Shown here: one piece after another, positions 61,995-64,000 of the stretch
Position numbering within the stretch: position 1 is the first letter of the stretch
How the letters are laid out: every line of letters starts with the position of its first letter
Assembly (NCBI RefSeq): GCF_050947335.1
Contig: NW_027473882.1
Span: forward strand, 1-64,000
DNA length: 64,000 bases
Source of the DNA: Megachile rotundata
Lineage: Eukaryota; Arthropoda; Insecta; Hymenoptera; Megachilidae
Direction: 5' to 3'
Notes under the pieces: model-generated
Seen by the model: only the letters and a program-made list of their open reading frames with translations
Databases searched by the model: none
What the model was told of the DNA's origin: nothing
Translations under genes and position numbers: made by a program

Positions 61995-63737
61995 TCTATC
62001 GATCATATAAGGATAATATGGCTAATAATATGAGTTAGATTGATAATAATAAGAGTAATGAGTATAGTAATTGTAGTTCTATCGATCATTTAAGCATAAT
62101 ATGGCTAATAATATGAGTTAGATTGATAATAATAAGAGTAATGAGTATAGTAATTGTAGTTCTATCGATCATATCTGCATAATATGGTTAATAATATGAG
62201 TTAGATTGATAATAATAAGAGTAATAAGTATAGTAATTGTCGTTCTATCGATCATATAAGCATAATATGGCTAATAATATGAGTTAGATTGATAATACTA
62301 AGAGTAGTGAGTATAGTAATTCTCATTCTATCGATCATATAAGCATAATAAGCCTAATAATATGAGTTAGATAGATAATAATAAGAGTAATGAGTATAGT
62401 AATTGTAGTTCTATCGATCATATCTGCATAATATGGTTAATAATATGAGTTAGATTCATAATAATAACAGTAATAAGTATAGTAATTGTCGTTCTATCGA
62501 TCATTTAAGCATAATATGGCTAATAATATGAGTTAGATTGATAATAATAAGAGTAATAAGTATAGTAATTGTCGTTCTATCGGTCATTTAAGCATAATAT
62601 GGCTAATAATATGAGTTAGATTGGTAATAATAAGAGTAGTAAGTATAGTAATTGTCGTTCTATCGATAATATAAGCATAATATGGCTAATAATATGAGTT
62701 AGATTGATAATACTAAGGGTAGTGAGTATAGTAATTCTCGTTCTGTCGATCATATAAGCATAATATGGCTAATAATATGAGTTAGAGTGATAATACTAAG
62801 AGTAGTGAGTATAATAATTCTCATTCTATCGATCATATAAGCATAACATGACTAATAATATGAGTTAGATTGATAATAATAAGAGTAATAAGTATAGTAA
62901 TTGTCGTTCTCTCGATCATATAAGCATAATATGGCTAATAATATGAGTTAGAGTGATAATACTAAGAGTAGTGAGTATAGTAATTCTCATTCTATCGATC
63001 ATATAAGCATAATATGGCTAATAATAGGAGTTAGATTGATAATAATAACAGTAATAAGTATAGTAATTGTCGTTCTATCGATAATATAAGCATAATATGG
63101 CTATTAATATGAGTTAGATTCACAATAATAAGAGTAATAAGTATAGTAATTGTCGTTCTATCGATCATATAAGCATAATATGGCTAATAATATGAGTTAG
63201 ATTTATAATAATAAGAGTAATAAGTATAGTAATTGTCGTTCTATCGACCATATAAGCACAATATGGCTAATAATATGAGTTAGATTGATAATAATAAGAG
63301 TAATAAGTATAGTAATTGTCGTTCTATCGATCATATAAGCATAATATGGCTAATAATATGAGTTAGATTGATAATACTAAGAGTAGTGAGTATAGTAATT
63401 CTCATTCTATCGATCATATAAGCATAATAAGCCTAATAATATGAGTTAGATAGATAATAATAAGAGTAATGAGTATAGTAATTGTAGTTCTATCGATCAT
63501 ATCTGCATAATATGGTTAATAATATGAGTTAGATTCATAATAATAACAGTAATAAGTATAGTAATTGTCGTTCTATCGATCATTTAAGCATAATATGGCT
63601 AATAATATGAGTTAGATTGATAATAATAAGAGTAATAAGTATAGTAATTGTCGTTCTATCGGTCATTTAAGCATAATATGGCTAATAATATGAGTTAGAT
63701 TGATAATAATAACAGTAATAAGTAGAGTAATTGTCGT

Positions 63738-64000
63738 TCTATCGATAATTTAAGCATAATATGGCTAATAATATGAGTTAGGTTGATAATAATAAGAGTA
63801 ATAAGTATAGTAAATGTCGCGCTATCGATCATATCTGCATAATATGGTTAATAATATGAGTTAGATTGATAATAGTGAGTGTAATAAGTATAGTAATTGA
63901 CGTTCTGTCGATCATATTAGCATAATATGGTTAATAATATGAGTTACATTGATAATAATAAGAGTAATAAGTATAGTATTTGTCGTTCTATCGATCATAT
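63738..64000 (+). repeat. Beta cassette 6, at window end
   Basis: The gctatcg monomer starts at 63821, 2075 bp from cassette 5, reproducing the spacing of cassettes 2 and 3. The cassette carries the private cgataattt change at 63750. The array continues beyond the window. Confidence 0.83.

Larger units (their letters stand above)
1..64000 (+). repeat. 83-bp AT-rich satellite array, whole window
   Basis: Every part of the window is a copy of one 83-bp unit that can be set to begin at tctatcgatcat, continue through gcataatatggctaataat and gagttagattgataat, and end in agtaattgtcgt. Starts fall at 1, 84, 167, 250, 333 and so on to 63904. About 771 monomers are present, all in the same orientation. 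The canonical unit has 20 G or C in 83 (14 G, 6 C on the + strand). Monomers differ mainly by substitutions at a few hot positions, and only 13 short indels were found. No unique DNA, transposon or inversion interrupts the array. This is constitutive-heterochromatin-type satellite DNA of a eukaryote by organisation; its chromosomal place is inferred, not seen. Confidence 0.98.
60600..64000 (+). repeat. 95-monomer-offset duplication, copy 2, cut by window end
   Basis: This is the image of 52715-56115 at +7885 bp. I noticed two base differences in 3.4 kb: C at 60876 (gttacattgat) against G at 52991, and T at 63750 (cgataattt) against A at 55865. The right limit is not seen, because similarity continues to the last base. 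The window ends inside a monomer of this copy. Confidence 0.9.

Noticed and set aside
1..64000. CRISPR array reading of the regular repeat
   Set aside because: There are no short conserved repeats alternating with unique spacers. The whole 83-bp unit is repeated and the variable positions are shared among many units. No cas-like gene is present.
1..64000. Bacterial, plasmid or organelle origin because of high AT content
   Set aside because: No gene, tRNA or rRNA occurs in 64 kb and higher-order tandem organisation is present throughout. This fits eukaryotic nuclear satellite DNA.
1..64000. Telomeric or CENP-B-box motifs
   Set aside because: No run of a telomere-type short repeat and no match to the CENP-B core pattern was found in the monomer subtypes inspected. 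A centromeric role can be neither shown nor excluded from sequence.
1..64000. Promoters, terminators, replication origins or riboswitches
   Set aside because: TATA-like and hairpin-like strings such as catat...atatg occur in every monomer simply from base composition, so none can be singled out as a regulatory site.

Overview
The whole 64-kb window is one uninterrupted tandem array of a single AT-rich satellite. The monomer is 83 bp and about 771 copies fill the window in one head-to-tail orientation. I see no gene, tRNA, rRNA, transposon, CRISPR array, microsatellite island or unique sequence anywhere. The array runs off both ends of the window. Megasatellite organisation of this kind points to nuclear heterochromatin (centromeric, pericentromeric or subtelomeric) of a eukaryote. 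I do not recognise the satellite and cannot name the species. The monomer is about 24% GC, has a strong G-over-C skew on the + strand, and shows no CpG depletion (two CpGs per monomer). That would fit a genome with little CpG methylation, such as many invertebrates, but this is inference.

The interest lies in the hierarchy above the monomer. Monomers fall into recognisable subtypes defined by a few hypervariable positions: the bases after tctatcg, the bases before gcataatatgg, the two bases after atatgg, and the 3' third. The subtypes occur in fixed orders. The main higher-order repeat, here called alpha, has 27 subtypes (m1 to m27, about 2241 bp when free of indels). It is present twice in tandem at 1-3981 and recurs as full, truncated or circularly permuted segments across the window. 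A second motif, the J/K cassette (about five monomers), marks roughly 10.8-37.6 kb. A third, the beta cassette (four monomers with a cgcgct junction), marks 51-64 kb.

Layout: 1-7466 alpha copies and derivatives; 7467-10501 a 22-monomer offset repeat; 10787-16121 J/K cassettes and a 19-monomer tandem pair; 14465-22930 a 55-monomer offset duplication; 23569-25100 a 25-monomer offset secondary copy; 25229-27884 alpha; 28343-30334 a 12-monomer tandem pair; 31786-35933 alpha with deletion-tagged monomers; 36847-37593 J/K; 38966-44443 a precise 33-monomer tandem pair; 44444-48714 further alpha and mixed material; 49130-50623 a J-like cassette and a 6-monomer tandem repeat; 51869-64000 alpha, beta cassettes and a 95-monomer offset duplication reaching the window end.

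All repeat offsets are whole multiples of 83 once 13 small indels are counted. Those indels sum to -7, exactly the phase shift between the first and last monomer. Copies therefore arise by in-register exchange, and shared private mutations allow part of the amplification order to be read. All copy counts and differences were made by eye and are not exhaustive. Subtype names (alpha, m1-m27, J, K, beta) are mine, for this window only.
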